Positions 8,044 to 17,608 are shown, counted from the first letter of the stretch. The stretch: 64,000 nt of DNA from NCEH01 sp002257205 (GCF_043195105.1 NZ_JBAFWO010000001.1); one strand, 5' to 3'. Notes: generated by a model not told the origin, from the sequence alone. A program made the numbers and translations.

Positions 8044-9990
8044 ATGCAGTACAGAGCAGACATCAGCGGCCTGCGCGCGCTCGCAGTGGTGCCGGTGGTC
8101 CTCTATCACGCGCACGCCGCCCTGGTGCCGGGCGGCTTTGTGGGCGTAGACGTCTTTTTCGTCATCTCCGGTTATCTGATCACATCGATCATTGCGGCGG
8201 ATCTCGACAGGGACCGCTTCAGTTTCATCACCTTCTATGATCGACGGGTTCGGCGCATCGTGCCCGCGTACGCGCTCGTGGCTCTGGTCACGACACTTGC
8301 GGCTGTCGCGACCCTGCCGCCAGCAATGCTCGTCGCTTTTGGGCAGTCGTTGGAATATGCATCGGTCTTCATGGCCAACCGCTATTTCGTGGCGGTCTCT
8401 GGCTATTTCACGCCGGGTGCAGAAGAACAGTTTTTTCTGCACATGTGGTCGTTGGCTGTGGAGGAGCAGTTCTATCTGTTCTTCCCACTGGCCCTGATCG
8501 TCCTCTCACATCCCCGCTTGAAACGCTTTCGCGGTCTTTTCATCTGGGGGATTCTGCTGGCCTCGCTCTATCAAGCGACCAAGAACACCTTCGTTCGGCC
8601 AAATAGCGCCTTCTTCAATTTCACCTCTCGGGCCTGGGAGCTCTTGCTGGGTTCCGTGCTTGCTTTGAGGCTTGTGCCGCCGCTGCGGGGGCGTCTGGTG
8701 CCCGAGGTGATGGCGGGGGTGGGACTGGCGATGATCGTCGCCGCCATGGCGCTGTTCGATCATAATACCTTGTTCCCCGGTCTCTCCGCGCTGCTCCCGA
8801 CAGGCGGCGCGCTCTTGGTGATCTGGGCCGGGGAGCACGGCCGAACGACGCGGATCGGGCGGCTGCTGGCGTTGCGACCGATTGCCGGCGTCGGGCTTAT
8901 CTCCTATTCGCTTTATCTTTGGCACTGGCCGATCTTCGGCTTCTTTAAGTTTCACACCGGTAACGATCCAGGGCTGGTGTCCGGCGTCCTTCTTGTGGGC
9001 GCGGCTGTTGGCGTGTCCTTCCTCTCTTGGCGATATGTGGAGAGCCGGTTCCGCCGCCGTGGCCCCGCCGGGCGGCGTTCGCAATGGGCCAGCATTGGCG
9101 CGGGGCTGCTCGCGCTGGCCTGCCTGGCGGGTGCGGGATTTGGGCTGGCGGCTTCGGGCGGATTGCCCGGCCGCGCAAGCCCGGCGTTCCTCAAGGCGCA
9201 GGCCGCGTTGGACGACATGTGGCGCGGCACCCGCACCTGCCTTCAAGGGGCGGGGCTCGCGCCGCCGGGCGTCCAATGCCGATTCGGCGACCTAGCGCCC
9301 GACGCACCCCTGATCGCCCTATGGGGGGATTCGTTTGCCAATCACCATGCGCCTGCGCTCGATGCCATCGCTCGCGACAGCGGCTACGGCTTGCTTCAGG
9401 TGACCAAGGCGAGCGCTTTCCAGCGGGGGGAGGGGGGCAATCGGTTTGCCGCGCGTGAAGTGGCGGATCGGGCAGCCTTTCGCACCCAAAGCATGGCGGC
9501 GCTGGTCGCGGATCCACGGGTGCGGGTTGTCGTGATCGCCGGCAATTGGGCGAATGACGAAACTCTGCCGGCGTCCATCGCCTCCGTGAAGGACGCAGTG
9601 CTGCAACTGACCACCGCCGGCAAACGGGTGATATTGGTGGGGCCGCCGGCAGGCTTCGCCCGGGAGGCGGGAGCGCGTTGCGTCATACGCAAACGCTTCC
9701 TGGGCCTGGACGAAGGCAGTTGCAACGCCGAGTCCGTCCAAGTCGCCGAGGCTGCGGCGCCCGTCGAGGCGGGCTTGAGGGGAATCGCGGAGGAGACCAA
9801 AGGCGTCGAACTGGTGCTGCCGCGACCCGCGTTCTGCGACGCGAGCGTTTGTCGCCCGACCCTGCCAAATGGCGACCTTGGGTATGTCGACACGGGTCAT
9901 CTGAATGTCGCCGGTTCCATTCATCTGCTGCCAACGCTCCGGGCAGCGGTGGAGCGGGCAGTACAAACGGAGACGAAGCCGCAGCCCTGA
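8044..9990 (+). CDS. Membrane acyltransferase-3 / SGNH two-domain protein (OafA-like)
   Basis: A 648-residue fusion. Residues about 1-350 form a polytopic acyltransferase-3 domain: it opens YRADISGLRALAVVPVVLYH, followed by GVDVFFVISGYLI and EEQFYLFFPLAL, all family hallmarks. The C-terminal periplasmic part has SGNH-hydrolase motifs, LWGDSFANHH near residue 425 and DTGHLN near 615. Such proteins O-acetylate lipopolysaccharide, exopolysaccharide or other envelope glycans. The ATG at 8044 fits the family N-terminus and follows an AGGAT; an upstream in-frame ATG at 7987 adds 19 unrelated residues. It stands alone; the acceptor glycan is unknown. Confidence 0.9.
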   Translation: MQYRADISGLRALAVVPVVLYHAHAALVPGGFVGVDVFFVISGYLITSIIAADLDRDRFSFITFYDRRVRRIVPAYALVALVTTLAAVATLPPAMLVAFGQSLEYASVFMANRYFVAVSGYFTPGAEEQFFLHMWSLAVEEQFYLFFPLALIVLSHPRLKRFRGLFIWGILLASLYQATKNTFVRPNSAFFNFTSRAWELLLGSVLALRLVPPLRGRLVPEVMAGVGLAMIVAAMALFDHNTLFPGLSALLPTGGALLVIWAGEHGRTTRIGRLLALRPIAGVGLISYSLYLWHWPIFGFFKFHTGNDPGLVSGVLLVGAAVGVSFLSWRYVESRFRRRGPAGRRSQWASIGAGLLALACLAGAGFGLAASGGLPGRASPAFLKAQAALDDMWRGTRTCLQGAGLAPPGVQCRFGDLAPDAPLIALWGDSFANHHAPALDAIARDSGYGLLQVTKASAFQRGEGGNRFAAREVADRAAFRTQSMAALVADPRVRVVVIAGNWANDETLPASIASVKDAVLQLTTAGKRVILVGPPAGFAREAGARCVIRKRFLGLDEGSCNAESVQVAEAAAPVEAGLRGIAEETKGVELVLPRPAFCDASVCRPTLPNGDLGYVDTGHLNVAGSIHLLPTLRAAVERAVQTETKPQP

Positions 9991-9994
9991 GGGC

Positions 9995-10013
9995 GTCTCA
10001 ATGAGACATTTTT
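9995..10013 (+). terminator. Candidate intrinsic terminator after the acyltransferase gene
   Basis: GTCTC-AAT-GAGAC hairpin immediately after the stop, followed by ATTTTTCATT. The stem is only five pairs and the T-run is interrupted, so strength is uncertain. Confidence 0.45.
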
Positions 10014-10119
10014 CATTGCACTATGGTCGGAGTTTTGTCCTGCCATATACATGCTTCGGAAAGATACGCGGCGTGCTTATCCGGAGGCCACTTCCTCCAC
10101 TGAGCTATTGAGGTTTTGA

Positions 10120-10449
10120 ATGATCGCGACTCGCACACTTATGCTTACATTGCAAGATCGCGAAGTCGAAGTCCCAATACGTATCTATGCGCCGGAATTC
10201 TCGGGCGTCGCTTGGACCTGTCGCTATGAGACGGATTGGCCAGAGGGTCGGCAAACAATGGTGGCCCACGGCTTCGATTCCGTTCAGGCGCTCGTGATCG
10301 CCATGCAGATGATCGCAGCTGATATCTACACCAGCAGCTATCATGAGGCGGGACAGCTTCTTTTTCGGCCCGACTGGAAAGGCTATGGATTTCCCGTCAC
10401 TCACAACATGCGAGATATGTTGATTGGAGATGATGCAAAGTATCTTTGA
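10120..10449 (+). CDS. Small DUF6968-like hypothetical protein
   Basis: A 109-residue soluble protein. It has a beta-rich N-terminus (TLMLTLQDREVEVPIRIYAP), a central WTCRYETDW segment and a helix DSVQALVIAMQMIAADIY, the arrangement I associate with DUF6968. That family call is from memory. No catalytic motif or signal peptide is visible. Its codon use is less GC-biased than the neighbouring genes, hinting at recent acquisition. It converges on the minus-strand locus that follows, with only about 40 bases between stops. Confidence 0.6.
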   Translation: MIATRTLMLTLQDREVEVPIRIYAPEFSGVAWTCRYETDWPEGRQTMVAHGFDSVQALVIAMQMIAADIYTSSYHEAGQLLFRPDWKGYGFPVTHNMRDMLIGDDAKYL

Positions 10450-10491
10450 ATAAAATTAAGCTCTGCACACTCTGCGCACGGTCCTCCTTGC

Positions 10492-12558
10492 TCACCGCCC
10501 CTCCCGCACCCAAGTCGCGGCAATAAACCCGAGCATCAGCAGCAGCCCGGAAAGCCCCGCGAACAGCGGGAACAGGCCGATGCCGCGCACAACGGAGACG
10601 TCGCGGGTGCGAAGCCCCATCCAGTCCTCGCCGGCGAGGCGCTCGCCGGTGCTCATGGTGACGACGCGGGGCACGCCGCCATTGAGATCGGCGAGGCGCC
10701 AGATGCCGCCGCCGGTGGCGGTGGAGATCGGCGCAACCACCTCGCGGGTCGAGGTGACCTCTGCGAATTCCTTCGGGTTCAGCGGGCCGATGTTCACCAA
10801 AGCGTTGAGATTGCCGTTGGCGGCGCGCCACAGGCCCAAACGGTCGGCCGGCGTGGTGGCGCGCCACAGGCCCGGCTCCACCTGCGAGAGGGTGAGCGTG
10901 CGCGGGGCGCCGGTGGGCGGGGTGATGACGGCCGGCGGCACGGTGTCGCCCATGGTCTGGCGCTCCACCACCAGGTCGCGGCCGGAGGTGGAGAGCTTCA
11001 GGCGCTCCTCCTCCAGGTCCGGCTCCTTCATCAGCCAATGGGAGAGGCGGCGCAGCAGGTCGATATAGGGGCCGCCGCCCTCATAGCCGCGCGCCCACAG
11101 CCAGATATGGTCGGAGAGCAGCAGCGCCACGCGCCCTTCGCCCACCCGGTCCAGGATCAGCACCGGCTTGTCGCCGGGCGCGCCCAACACCGCCGTGCCC
11201 GAGCGCACGCTGGAATCGATCACGCGGAAGAAACGGCTCCATTGCGGCGGCTCGGTCTGCGAACCGGGCAAAGCGCGCGTCACCGGGTGACGCTTGCCCG
11301 CATCGGTGAGCGCGGCGCGGAACGGCGCTTCCGTGGTGTTGCCGGTGGGAATGCCGGGCAGGATCGCTTCGAGCGGCGTGTTGTAGAGCGAGCCGGGATC
11401 CACATAATCGGTTCCCGCCGCCACCAGCACCGCGCCGCCGCCGCGCACATAGCGCACGATATTGTCGAAATAGATCTGCGGCAGCACACCCTGCTGGGAA
11501 TAGCGGTCGAAGATGATCAGGTCGAAGTCGCGGATCTTGGTCTGGAACAATTCACGCGTCGGGAAGGCGATCAGCGAGAGTTCGTTGATGGGCGTGCCGT
11601 CCTGCTTCTCCGGCGGGCGCAGGATGGTGAAGTGGACGAGGTCCACATTGGCGTCGCTCTTCAGCAGGTTGCGCCAGGTGCGCTCGCCCACGTTGGGCTC
11701 GCCGGACACCAGCAGCACCCGCAGCTTGTCGCGCACGCCGTCGATGGAAACGGCGGTGCGGTTGTTCACCTGCGTCAGCTCGTCCGCAAGCGGGGGAACC
11801 TCGATCTCGATGATGTTCGCCCCCGCATGGGTGATTTCCACATCCATGCTGGCGGTGCGGCCGGCGGTGACGATGGGCGTACCGATCACCTCGCCGTCGC
11901 GCCGCACGGTGGCGGGAACGCGGGCACCGGCGGGCGCGCCCTCGTCGGTGACGCGAAAGGTGATGGTCTGCTTCTGGCCGACGATGCCGAAGCGCGGCGC
12001 CTTGTCGAACGCCACGCGCCGGTCGCGCTCGCCGGCCTTGCCGGTGATCAGCGCATGCACGGGCGCGGAAAAGCCGAGCGCGGCGACATCCGCCGGCACG
12101 TCGTGCACGCGCCCGTCGGTGATGAGGACGGCGCCGGCCACACGCTCCGGCGGCACGTCCGCCAGGCCCGCGGAGAGGGCGGAGAACAGGCGTGTGCCGT
12201 CGGTCTCGCCATTGCGGGCATCGGCCTCGATGGTGCGGACTTCCAGATTGGGAATGCGGGCGAGGCGCTCGGCGAGCGCGGCGCGGGCCGCTTCGGTCTG
12301 GGCGTTGCGGTCGCCGAAATCCTGGCTGGCGCTCTTGTCCACCACCATGGCGACCACGGAGGAGAGCGGCTCGCGCTCCTCGCGCGTCAGCGAGGGATTG
12401 GCGAGCGCGAGCAGCCCCACCAGCAGCGCGAGCGCACGGAACGCCGCGCCGCGCGTGCGCGAGGCCAGCAGCAACCCCGCGAGCACCACCGCCGCCGCCG
12501 CGAGGGCGAGCAGGATCGGCAGCGACACGAAGGGTTCGAAGGCGAGGCCGTAATTCAT
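10492..12558 (-). CDS. Membrane-anchored VWA / glutamine-amidotransferase-like protein
   Basis: A 688-residue protein, last gene of the MoxR locus. Two N-terminal helices (about 10-33 and 38-54) are followed by a von Willebrand A-like region with an intact MIDAS start, D74-K-S76-A-S78, and VLITDG near 149. A class I glutamine-amidotransferase-like fold lies around 330-480 (FDLIIFDRYS, then VRYVRGGGAVLVAAG), apparently without the catalytic Cys. A final helix near the C-terminus (GLFPLFAGLSGLLLMLGFIA) anchors the other end. So a large, presumably periplasmic, domain sits between membrane anchors. MoxR-linked VWA proteins are thought to work with the AAA+ ATPase in assembling or maturing envelope complexes; the client here is unknown. 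Confidence 0.75.
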   Translation of the reverse strand: MNYGLAFEPFVSLPILLALAAAAVVLAGLLLASRTRGAAFRALALLVGLLALANPSLTREEREPLSSVVAMVVDKSASQDFGDRNAQTEAARAALAERLARIPNLEVRTIEADARNGETDGTRLFSALSAGLADVPPERVAGAVLITDGRVHDVPADVAALGFSAPVHALITGKAGERDRRVAFDKAPRFGIVGQKQTITFRVTDEGAPAGARVPATVRRDGEVIGTPIVTAGRTASMDVEITHAGANIIEIEVPPLADELTQVNNRTAVSIDGVRDKLRVLLVSGEPNVGERTWRNLLKSDANVDLVHFTILRPPEKQDGTPINELSLIAFPTRELFQTKIRDFDLIIFDRYSQQGVLPQIYFDNIVRYVRGGGAVLVAAGTDYVDPGSLYNTPLEAILPGIPTGNTTEAPFRAALTDAGKRHPVTRALPGSQTEPPQWSRFFRVIDSSVRSGTAVLGAPGDKPVLILDRVGEGRVALLLSDHIWLWARGYEGGGPYIDLLRRLSHWLMKEPDLEEERLKLSTSGRDLVVERQTMGDTVPPAVITPPTGAPRTLTLSQVEPGLWRATTPADRLGLWRAANGNLNALVNIGPLNPKEFAEVTSTREVVAPISTATGGGIWRLADLNGGVPRVVTMSTGERLAGEDWMGLRTRDVSVVRGIGLFPLFAGLSGLLLMLGFIAATWVREGR

Positions 12559-12616
12559 GCGGCGTCCTTAAACTGGCCCGCCAAAGGCAGGCCGGTCTCA
12601 CGGATGCGTCTGTTGG

Positions 12617-12743
12617 GTTCCACCTCTCCCCGAGGGGGAGAGGTCGGCTGCGCAGCAGTCGGGTGAGGGGGCTCCGGCGCTTCAATATGGAGAGGGCGGT
12701 GCGCCCTCACCCCAATCCTCTCCCCCTCGGGGAGAGGGAGCGG
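12617..12743. repeat. Intergenic inverted-repeat element
   Basis: The 21-bp arms at 12623-12643 and 12717-12737 are exact reverse complements of each other, and each arm is itself nearly palindromic (CCTCTCCCC-GA-GGGGGAGAGG). Between them GGGTGAGGG (about 12661) is mirrored by CCCTCACCC (about 12704). It fills the gap between two genes transcribed in the same direction. It looks like one of the dispersed palindromic elements common in Rhizobiales genomes and could form a large mRNA hairpin that tunes expression of the downstream VWA gene. Confidence 0.75.
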
Positions 12744-12781
12744 ACGGCAGGTGCGCGGAAGATCATCCATCACGTTCTTCC

Positions 12782-15670
12782 TCATTGCCCCAGCCGTTCC
12801 AGCAGGGCCGGCACATGCACCTGGTCGGCCTTGTAGTTTCCGGTCAGCACATACATGGCGATATTGGCCCCGGTGCGGAAGGCGAACTCGCGCTGGCGTG
12901 GCTCGCCCGGCGTGAGCGGCAGCAGCGGATCGCCGTCCGGCCCCACGGCCCAGGCGCCGGCCAGATCGTTGGAGGTGATGATGACGGGGGACACCCCGTC
13001 GCCCGCCCGCGCGGGGCGGTCCTCGCCCTCCTGCGCGGGCGGCAGCGCTTCCACCCAGGTGGTGCCTCCGGTGAAGCGGCCGGGGAACTCCTTGAGCAAA
13101 TAGAAGGCCTTGGTGAGCACGTGATCGCGTGGCACCGGCTCCAGTTCGGGAATATCGAGGCCGGAGAGCAGTTCGCGCAGGCGCGCGGCGGCGGGCGAGA
13201 GCGGCGCGCCCGGCCCTTGCGGGCTTTCCAGCGCGTCGCGGGTGTCGAAAATCACCGTGCCGCCCTGTTTCATATAGGCATCCACGCGCGCGAGCACGGC
13301 GGCCGGGGGCACCGGGGCATTGGGGAGAATGGGCCAATAGAGCAGGGGGAAGAAGGCCAGCTCGTCCTTGGCGATGTCCACGCCCATGGTCGGCCCGGCC
13401 TGGAGCGCGGTGCGCGCGCTGAGGAAATTGGTCAGCCCCTCAAGCCCGGCGCGGCTGATTTCATCGGTTTCCGCATCGCCCGTCAGCACATAGGCGAGGC
13501 GGGTCTGGGAGGTCGCCTTCAGGGCGAAATCCTCGTCGGCGGCCAAGACGCGGCTGGGCTGGGCGACCAGGGCGAGGCTGCCGAATGCGGCCAGGAACGC
13601 GAGCAGCGCCGCCGTTCCCGCCTTCGCGGGCGTCTTTCCCGCGCCCGCGCTCCCGCCCGCGCCTTGGCGGGGACCGAGCCGGCTCAGGCCCCGGCCGAGC
13701 ATCAGCACGGCCAGCGCATCAAGCAGCAGCAGAACCATCGCGGCGATCAGGATCGGACCGCGCAGATCGTGCGGCGCGTTTTCCCGCAAGGGCTCCACCG
13801 CCGCTCCGAGGGCGGAGAGGTCCAGCGGCGCGAGGCGGTCGGCCGGCAGCAAGGCATTCACGGCGATCAGCCCGTCCGGCGGGCCGTAGAAGCCCGGGGG
13901 ATGGTCGGCGGAGGCGCGGCCGGAGAAATTCGCAGGGATGGGCCGCGACGTCGCGCCGGGGGGATGGAAGGTGCCGAAGCCGTCCAGCACCCGGCTGGGC
14001 GGCACCACGGTGGGCGCGGGCGCGGCGCTGGCGAGGCCGACCGGCGCGCCGGCTGCCGCGTTGGCCGCCGCCGGCTCGGCGGGCAGGGCATTGGTATCGG
14101 CGAGCGCGAGCACCCGGCGCAGCATTTCCACGAACGTGCCGGAGAGAGGAAGATTGGACCAGGAGGTATCCGCGGTGACGTGGAACAGCACGATTTCTCC
14201 CTTGCCCCATCGGGCACCGGTGACCAGGGGCGTCCCGTCCTTCAGCGCCGCCCAGGTGCGCTCGCCGAGCGCGCCGTCGGGCTCGGCGAGAACCTGGCGC
14301 GTCACCACCACGTCGTTGGGCAAGGCGAGGTCGCGGAACGGCCCGTCCGGGCTGAGGCTGCCGAGCGCCTGCGGCGTCTCCCACGACAACGAGCCGCCGA
14401 GCACCCGTCCGCCGCGCCGCAGATGGACCGGCAAGAGATCGTCCTGGGCATTGGCGAGGCGCGGACCGGCGAAGCGCACCAGCACGCCGCCATCTTCCAC
14501 GAAGCGGGCGAGCCGCGTGCGGGTGGCGGGCGGCACCGTGCCCACGTCGGTCAGCACGATCACCGGCAGGCGCTGGTCGAGGAAGCGGTTGATCGCCTCG
14601 GCCGGCGCGCCGCTGTCGGCGAGCCGCACGTCGGCGAACGGGCCGAGCGCGCGGGACAGATAATAAGTCGGCGCCAGCAGCGGCTGGCTGGTGTCGGTGC
14701 TCGCGCCGGAGACCACGCCCACGGTGCGGCGGCGCCAGCGCTTGTCGAGCAATTGCACCGCGCCCGCCGAATGCTGGCCGACGATCTCCAGTCGCGCGAT
14801 GTCGTTGCGCATCTCCACCGGAAGTTCGAAGCGCGCCTCGGTCTCGGTTGCGTCGGGCGCAAAGGCGAAATTCGCCTCGCCGAGGCTCAAGCCCTTGAGG
14901 TCGCGCGCCTCCACCCGCCCCGCGCGGCCCGTGCCGGCGGTGGGGCGCAGCACCTTAACCGTCAGGGCGCCGGCGGCATTCTCCGGCGCGGCAAGGGCGA
15001 GCGGGGCATCCACGCCGCCGGAAATCACCAGCGGCGGATGCGCCGGCTTCAGCGCCGCGAGATCGGCGGCGAGGGTATCGTCGGCCTTCAAATCCACGCC
15101 GTCGCTGATGAAGATCAGCCCCGCTTCGGGCTCGGCGGCGAGATGCCGTCCGGCCAGCGCCAGCGCCTCCTTGCGCGGCGGGGCATAGGGCACGGGTTCC
15201 AGCGAGCGCAGCTTGTCGCGCGCTTGGCCCGGGCGCAGCAAGGTCACGTCCTTGGGCACGTCGGCGGTGGGGATGAGCGCGACCCCGCGCCCGCCGCTTT
15301 CCGCCTCGTCGATGAAGCCGGCGGCGGCGGCCTTGCGCGCCTCCCAACTCGCGGCGGCGGGCCAGCCCTGGTCGAGCAGCAGCACCATGGGCCCGCTGGC
15401 GGAAGGGGTGGCGGCCGGCGGATTCCAGATCGGACCAGCAGCGGCGAAGATCACCAGCGCCGCCAGCAGCAGCCGCAGCGCGGTGAGCCACCAGGGGGTG
15501 CGGGCCGCCGTCTCCTCCTTCGGCTTGATGTCGAACAGCAGCCGGATCGGCGGAAACACGATTTCGCGTGGCTTCGGCGGCACCACGCGCAGCACGAACC
15601 ACAGCAGCGGCAGCGCCAGGAACGCGGTCAGGATCAGCGGAGCGGAAAAGGCGAGCGGCAGCCCCATCAT
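12782..15670 (-). CDS. BatA-like membrane protein with DUF4159 C-terminal domain
   Basis: A 962-residue protein. The N-terminus matches the BatA/TIGR02226 type: two helices (about 7-27 and 60-82) around a VFPPIRLLFDI segment. The following VWA-like region has a degenerate metal site (LLLDQGWPAAA). A GATase-like fold appears near 370-400 (VIVLTDVGTVPPATR, FVEDGGVLVRF). A helix near 650 precedes a Pro/Ala-rich linker and a second helix near 690-705, and the last 250 residues form DUF4159, opening TSQTRLAYVLTGD and including WPILPNAPVPP. The start overlaps the DUF58 stop by four bases. Function is unknown; the family always travels with MoxR and DUF58. Confidence 0.85.
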   Translation of the reverse strand: MMGLPLAFSAPLILTAFLALPLLWFVLRVVPPKPREIVFPPIRLLFDIKPKEETAARTPWWLTALRLLLAALVIFAAAGPIWNPPAATPSASGPMVLLLDQGWPAAASWEARKAAAAGFIDEAESGGRGVALIPTADVPKDVTLLRPGQARDKLRSLEPVPYAPPRKEALALAGRHLAAEPEAGLIFISDGVDLKADDTLAADLAALKPAHPPLVISGGVDAPLALAAPENAAGALTVKVLRPTAGTGRAGRVEARDLKGLSLGEANFAFAPDATETEARFELPVEMRNDIARLEIVGQHSAGAVQLLDKRWRRRTVGVVSGASTDTSQPLLAPTYYLSRALGPFADVRLADSGAPAEAINRFLDQRLPVIVLTDVGTVPPATRTRLARFVEDGGVLVRFAGPRLANAQDDLLPVHLRRGGRVLGGSLSWETPQALGSLSPDGPFRDLALPNDVVVTRQVLAEPDGALGERTWAALKDGTPLVTGARWGKGEIVLFHVTADTSWSNLPLSGTFVEMLRRVLALADTNALPAEPAAANAAAGAPVGLASAAPAPTVVPPSRVLDGFGTFHPPGATSRPIPANFSGRASADHPPGFYGPPDGLIAVNALLPADRLAPLDLSALGAAVEPLRENAPHDLRGPILIAAMVLLLLDALAVLMLGRGLSRLGPRQGAGGSAGAGKTPAKAGTAALLAFLAAFGSLALVAQPSRVLAADEDFALKATSQTRLAYVLTGDAETDEISRAGLEGLTNFLSARTALQAGPTMGVDIAKDELAFFPLLYWPILPNAPVPPAAVLARVDAYMKQGGTVIFDTRDALESPQGPGAPLSPAAARLRELLSGLDIPELEPVPRDHVLTKAFYLLKEFPGRFTGGTTWVEALPPAQEGEDRPARAGDGVSPVIITSNDLAGAWAVGPDGDPLLPLTPGEPRQREFAFRTGANIAMYVLTGNYKADQVHVPALLERLGQ

Positions 15671-16596
15671 GGCGCAGGGCTCCTCGCGCTGTCGGCCTGC
15701 GTGGCGGCGGGGCTGAGAATTTCCCCGCTGCCCATGCGCGAATGCAAGGTCAGCAGCATCTCGCTCGCCGGACGATCGGTGCGGTGGACGGCGAACGCCC
15801 AGCCCATGCCTTCCGCCGCCGCGCGGATGGCGGCGCGATGGGCGGCAAGGCGGGTCTCATAATCGGCCCGCCAGGTTTCCGCGCGCCCGACCGTGAGCGA
15901 GAGTGCCTCGTCCGGGCCGTGGAATTCCACCCGGCCGGAGAACGGGAAGGTCTCCTCTGCCGGATCGACCACTTGCACCACATGGCCGTGCGCCCCGGTG
16001 CCCGCGAGATCGCGGATGCGCGTCGTCACCGCTTCCGTAGGGCTCCAGAAATCGCCCAGCAGCACGAGTTCCGACAAGGGCGAGGGATTGAAGGCGGGCG
16101 GCAGGGCCGGGTGCTCGGGCGCATGCAGCACCGCTTCCGCCATGCGCTCGACGATGCGGCGATTGGCGGAGGGACGCATCAGATTGGGCATGCCCACCCG
16201 CTCGCCGCCCTTTACCAACAGATCGGCGAGGGCGAAGGCGAGCACCAGCGCGCGCTCGCGCTTGGGCGGCAGGCGGGGCGAGGCATAATCCATGGAGGGC
16301 GAGAGATTGGGCCAGATCCACACCGTATGGGCGGCTTCCCATTCGCGCTCGCGCACATACAAATGGTCGTCGCGGGCCGAGCGGCGCCAGTCCACCCGCG
16401 CTGCCGGCTCGCCATCCGCGAAACGGCGATATTGCCAGAAATTCTCCCCCGTGCCGACGCGCCGCCGCCCGTGCAACCCATGCTGCACGCTGGAGGCGAT
16501 GCGTCGGGCCTCTAGGACCAGCCGCGGCATGGCGGCGGCCAGCGCGGCGGAATCCTGCGAGGCACGGGCGACCGAGCGCTGGGTGGTGTCCTCCAC
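15667..16596 (-). CDS. DUF58 domain-containing protein
   Basis: A 309-residue soluble protein with the DUF58 core RRSARDDHLYVRERE near residue 68, preceded by GTGENFWQYRRFADGE. In E. coli-like RavA/ViaA and other MoxR systems, the companion proteins of this class carry VWA-related folds and link the AAA+ ATPase to its membrane partners. It begins ten bases after the MoxR stop and overlaps the next gene by four, so all four genes are probably one transcript. The N-terminal membrane helices seen in some DUF58 proteins are absent. Confidence 0.88.
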   Translation of the reverse strand: MEDTTQRSVARASQDSAALAAAMPRLVLEARRIASSVQHGLHGRRRVGTGENFWQYRRFADGEPAARVDWRRSARDDHLYVREREWEAAHTVWIWPNLSPSMDYASPRLPPKRERALVLAFALADLLVKGGERVGMPNLMRPSANRRIVERMAEAVLHAPEHPALPPAFNPSPLSELVLLGDFWSPTEAVTTRIRDLAGTGAHGHVVQVVDPAEETFPFSGRVEFHGPDEALSLTVGRAETWRADYETRLAAHRAAIRAAAEGMGWAFAVHRTDRPASEMLLTLHSRMGSGEILSPAATQADSARSPAP

Positions 16597-16606
16597 GCGC
16601 CGCGCC

Positions 16607-17608
16607 TCAGCCGAGCCGGCCGGCGAGCCGCTTTACGATGCGCGGCACGGTTTCACCTTCGGCGCGGGCGGAGAAGGTGAGCGCCATGCGGTGCTTCAGC
16701 ACCGGTTCGGCGAGCGCCAACACATCGTCCACCGAGGGGGCATAGCGCCCGTCCAGCAGCGCGCGGGCGCGCACCGCCAGCATCAGCGCCTGGCTGGCGC
16801 GCGGACCGGGCCCCCAGGCGATCAATTTCTGCTCCGGGCCTTCCGCATTGGGCCGGGCCGAGCGCACCAGGGTGAGAATGGCTTCCACCACCGAATCGCC
16901 CACCGGCAGGCGGCGCACGAGGCGCTGGGCGGTGAGCAGGTCTTCCACGCTCATGGCGGCGCGCGGCTTGGTTTCTTCCGCGCCCGTGGTATCGAACAGG
17001 ATGCGCCGCTCGGCATCGCGATCGGGATAATCCACGTCGATTTCCATCAGGAAGCGGTCGAGCTGGGCTTCCGGCAGGGGATAGGTGCCTTCCTGCTCCA
17101 GCGGATTCTGGGTCGCGAGCACATGGAAGGGCTTGGGCAGATCGTGCCGCTCGCCGGCGACGGTGACGTGATATTCCTGCATCGCCTGCAACAAGGCGGA
17201 CTGGGTGCGCGGGCTGGCGCGATTGATCTCGTCGGCCATCAGAAGCTGGGCGAAGATCGGCCCGCGGATGAAGCGGAACGCCCGCTTGCCGCCGGCGCTT
17301 TCTTCCAGGACCTCGGCGCCGAGGATGTCGGAGGGCATGAGGTCCGGGGTGAATTGCACGCGGCGGGCATCGAGGCCGAGCACCGTGCCCATGGTTTCCA
17401 CGAGCTTGGTCTTGGCAAGACCGGGCACGCCCACCAGAAGCCCGTGGCCGCCGGCGAGAATGGTAATGAGGGCATGGTCGATCACGGCTTCCTGGCCGAA
17501 AATCACCGAGGCAATGGCGGCGCGCGCGGTGCGCACGCTGGCGGCGGCCGCCTCCGCATTGCGGATGATCATCTGGTCCAGATCGAACGTCTCGCTTGGT
17601 GCCGACAT
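16607..17608 (-). CDS. MoxR family AAA+ ATPase
   Basis: A 333-residue chaperone-type ATPase. Walker A is GVPGLAKTK (residues 60-68); Walker B is LLMADEINR (123-130); sensor 1 is VLATQNPLEQEGTYPLPEAQLDRF around 165-185, the MoxR signature. The ATG at 17608 follows AAAGGAGAAGCG; a further 71 in-frame codons upstream have no family match. It is the first gene of a four-gene locus and should act with the DUF58 and VWA-like membrane proteins that follow. Cytoplasmic. The client is not identifiable from sequence. Confidence 0.93.
   Translation of the reverse strand: MSAPSETFDLDQMIIRNAEAAAASVRTARAAIASVIFGQEAVIDHALITILAGGHGLLVGVPGLAKTKLVETMGTVLGLDARRVQFTPDLMPSDILGAEVLEESAGGKRAFRFIRGPIFAQLLMADEINRASPRTQSALLQAMQEYHVTVAGERHDLPKPFHVLATQNPLEQEGTYPLPEAQLDRFLMEIDVDYPDRDAERRILFDTTGAEETKPRAAMSVEDLLTAQRLVRRLPVGDSVVEAILTLVRSARPNAEGPEQKLIAWGPGPRASQALMLAVRARALLDGRYAPSVDDVLALAEPVLKHRMALTFSARAEGETVPRIVKRLAGRLG

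Noticed and set aside
12785..15862. A 1025-codon plus-strand open frame opposite the DUF4159 gene
   Set aside because: High-GC shadow frame rich in Arg, Gly, Ala and His; no domain. The minus-strand gene has clear family motifs.
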